A stretch of DNA of 62,435 bases from an uncultured Bacteroidales bacterium (GTDB lineage Bacteria; Bacteroidota; Bacteroidia; Bacteroidales; Muribaculaceae), in the NCBI GenBank assembly GCA_902776435.1, contig CACYQB010000018.1:1-62435 (forward strand), given 5' to 3'. Below the pieces are notes generated by a model that saw only the letters and a program-made list of their open reading frames with translations, did not search any database and was not told the DNA's origin. The translations under genes and the position numbers were made by a program. Below are positions 61,104 through 62,435 of this stretch, in pieces. Every line of letters begins with the position of its first letter. Position 1 is the first letter of the stretch.

Positions 61104-61129
61104 AAAGCCGTGCCCTTGAGCATGGCTTT
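61104..61129 (+). terminator. terminator after spt
   Basis: AAAGCCGTG (61104-61112) pairs with CATGGCTTT (61121-61129) with one G-U pair, followed by ATTCGTTTATT. Confidence 0.7.
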
Positions 61130-61267
61130 ATTCGTTTATTCAGGCGGCATGAGTGCCTCTTGCGCCTTTTTTATAGGGTTTCTTGAAAAAAAATCCCAAA
61201 AACACTTGCTTGATAAAAATGTATTAGTAATTTCGCAACATCAAAACTCAAAGAATACATTACTGTT

Positions 61268-61831
61268 ATGATTTACAAATTTGTCATCGTCTCGGACGAA
61301 GCCGATAACTTCAAGTTACAGATTGCCATAGATTCTACGGCGACCTTCATGCAATTGCGCAATGTGATTTTGGACTCTGCGGGCTACAGCAAGGAGCAGA
61401 TGGATTCATTCTACATCTGTGACGACGAGTGGAACAAGGAAAAAGAAGTCACCTGCATGGACATGGGCAGCGACAGTGATGAGGACATCTGGATCATGGA
61501 CGATACTCAGCTCGATGAATTGCTCGAGGATGAGGGACAGAGGATGAAATTCGTCTTTGACTACATGACCGAGCGATTCTTCAAGGTCAAACTCAAGGAA
61601 GTCGTTCCCGGTAAGTCCCTTCATGACCCCTTGTGTGAGCGTAAGGTGGGTAATCCGCCAGCCGAGAGCGTGGACATCGCCGACTTCATCACCATCCCCA
61701 AAATCCCCGATGCCACTAACATCGAGGCCATTGACGAGAGTGAATTCTACGGTGACCAGGAGTATAACGAGGACGAAATATCCGACTATGAGGAACTCGA
61801 TAGCCTCGATAGCGACAACTACAAGTTCTGA
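61268..61831 (+). CDS. plasmid pRiA4b ORF-3-like protein
   Basis: This 187-residue cytosolic protein carries the pRiA4b ORF-3 (IS1096-TnpR-associated) domain: MIYKFVIVSDEADNFKLQIAI, S-T-A-T-F-M-Q-L-R-N-V-I-L, S-F-Y-I-C-D-D-E-W-N-K-E and F-V-F-D-Y-M-T-E-R-F-F. The C-terminal third is highly acidic and probably disordered (many Glu/Asp/Tyr). No transposase is adjacent, so the mobile-element association in the family name does not apply here. Function is unknown. Confidence 0.85.
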   Translation: MIYKFVIVSDEADNFKLQIAIDSTATFMQLRNVILDSAGYSKEQMDSFYICDDEWNKEKEVTCMDMGSDSDEDIWIMDDTQLDELLEDEGQRMKFVFDYMTERFFKVKLKEVVPGKSLHDPLCERKVGNPPAESVDIADFITIPKIPDATNIEAIDESEFYGDQEYNEDEISDYEELDSLDSDNYKF

Positions 61832-61855
61832 TTGTCAAAAAAATAAAAGTTAAGT

Positions 61856-61886
61856 TTTGTCCCTACCGCAAAAAGCACTAACTTTG
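61856..61886 (+). promoter_or_regulatory. near-consensus promoter of the terminal lipoprotein gene
   Basis: TTTG (61856-61859), 19 bases and TAACTTTG (61879-61886) match the consensus. A perfect AGGAGG (61914-61919) lies four bases before the ATG, which is unusual for Bacteroidetes. Confidence 0.8.
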
Positions 61887-61923
61887 CATCCGTAAAACAA
61901 ACAAATCGCTAAGAGGAGGTATT

Positions 61924-62256
61924 ATGAAAAGTTTAGTTTTAGCCTTTGGCTTGCTGTTCGCTATCTCGTTGTTCTCCTGCACAGGTGAGACTCAGCAGAA
62001 CGACCAGCAGGACGCAGTGGCCGATACGATAGAACAGGTCGCCGACACCGCCATCGAGGTTACCGGTGTAGCCGTGGATGGAGCAATGAACAGTGTATAT
62101 CTCAAGGTGGGTGACGATACCGTCGAGTTCAGTTATCCCGACCTGGACAGTGAGCATCGCGCTTCATGGGAAATCAATGACACCCTCACCGTGCATTATT
62201 TCGAGACTGAGAACGGAGACAGCGTGACCAACATCATCAACCACGCCGACGCATAA
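61924..62256 (+). CDS. small lipoprotein of unknown function with strong Shine-Dalgarno site
   Basis: This 110-residue lipoprotein has its lipobox at SLFSC (Cys 19). The linker is Gln/Asp-rich and the mature part is beta-rich (VYLKVGDDTVEFSYPDLD and LTVHYFETENGDSV). No domain is recognised. An AGGAGG four bases before the start is rare in this phylum, where the ribosome normally occludes the anti-Shine-Dalgarno; it may mark high or differently regulated translation. A 6-bp hairpin follows and then tRNA-Gly. Confidence 0.8.
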   Translation: MKSLVLAFGLLFAISLFSCTGETQQNDQQDAVADTIEQVADTAIEVTGVAVDGAMNSVYLKVGDDTVEFSYPDLDSEHRASWEINDTLTVHYFETENGDSVTNIINHADA

Positions 62257-62278
62257 AGGCAGACATATCATTTTCTGA

Positions 62279-62297
62279 GCCGCCACTAGTCGGCGGC
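62279..62297 (+). terminator. short GC hairpin before tRNA-Gly
   Basis: GCCGCC (62279-62284) pairs with GGCGGC (62292-62297). There is no T tract, so termination is uncertain. Confidence 0.35.
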
Positions 62298-62307
62298 AGG
62301 AAAAATT

Positions 62308-62380
62308 GCGGTAGTAGCTCAGTTGGTAGAGCATCAGCTTCCCAAGCTGAGGGCCGCGGGTTCGAGTCCCGTTTACCGCT
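62308..62380 (+). tRNA. tRNA-Gly (CCC)
   Basis: The 73-base cloverleaf has acceptor GCGGTAG/TTACCGC, anticodon loop TTCCCAA with anticodon CCC, T loop TTCGAGT and discriminator T. CCA is not encoded. It is followed by a hairpin reaching the window edge. Confidence 0.93.
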
Positions 62381-62391
62381 CAAACAAAGTA

Positions 62392-62435
62392 ATACGCTAA
62401 CAATCAAGGATTTAAACCCTTGAATGTTGGCGTAT
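62392..62435 (+). terminator. hairpin downstream of tRNA-Gly, at window edge
   Basis: ATACGCTAACA and TCAAGG pair with CCTTGA and TGTTGGCGTAT to form a long imperfect stem (62392-62435). Any T tract lies outside the window. Confidence 0.7.

Noticed and set aside
61268-61831. Transposon-encoded gene because of the pRiA4b ORF-3/IS1096 family label
   Set aside because: No transposase or terminal repeats are near, and the family is common on Bacteroidales chromosomes.

Overview
The window looks like the chromosome of a gut Bacteroidales bacterium, most likely Muribaculaceae or a close relative of Prevotellaceae. Family-level placement is inference from gene content and not from a search. The signs are a SusC/SusD pair, Bacteroidetes-type promoters (TTTG, about 20 bases, TAnnTTTG) before many genes, near-absence of Shine-Dalgarno sites, a serine-palmitoyltransferase-type enzyme, a class I fumarase, many short signal-peptide lipoproteins and a dockerin-tailed secreted protein. 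No rRNA, phage, insertion sequence or CRISPR array is visible. Two tRNAs are present: an initiator tRNA-Met and tRNA-Gly(CCC).

Layout. 1-4779: a thioredoxin-fold protein lacking CXXC, then a leftward operon (algH, type II pantothenate-kinase-like gene, GT2 glycosyltransferase, GNAT, acyltransferase 3). 4904-7119: a catalytic-only aspartokinase translationally coupled to thrC. 7138-14653: EamA transporter, PBP1A, a low-GC four-helix-bundle gene between inverted heptamer arrays, folD and priA. 14825-18817: GT4 glycosyltransferase, initiator tRNA, fumarase, pseudouridine synthase. 19364-29026: a nutrient-uptake locus (SusC, SusD, HExxH lipoprotein, DUF4302 lipoprotein), then a dockerin-tailed secreted protein. 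29194-32559: TIGR04076 protein, engB and a GH2 glycosidase. 32664-37124: S41 peptidase, an ATP-grasp-like unknown, a 22-unit heptamer array, VanY-type carboxypeptidase, msrA. 37249-43705: DUF2520 protein, maf, three tandem paralogous secreted proteins and a metal-chelate/corrinoid ABC importer. 43849-49344: a small beta-barrel secreted protein, two tandem C-terminal processing proteases, dCMP deaminase, an OmpA lipoprotein. 49858-54838: leftward sppA-lpxK-PNP-thiL. 54839-62435: CPBP protease, DUF4251 protein, an unknown secreted protein, ligA, a 60-residue lipoprotein, spt, a pRiA4b ORF-3-like protein, a lipoprotein and tRNA-Gly.

The most unusual items are: (1) the four-helix-bundle gene enclosed by inverted GATAAAA/GATAAGA heptamer arrays, which resembles a 23S rRNA intervening sequence that has left rRNA, with a 22-copy array of the same heptamers 24 kb away; (2) the ACT-less aspartokinase fused by an ATGA overlap to thrC; (3) the SusCD-metallohydrolase locus beside a dockerin protein with no visible cohesin; (4) the triplicated secreted family feeding into an ABC importer operon; (5) four promoters placed 4-7 bases before start codons, implying leaderless mRNAs; (6) a candidate small RNA in the 513-base gap at 49345-49857. 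All coordinates and motifs come from reading the sequence. Family names rest on motif recognition without database searches.
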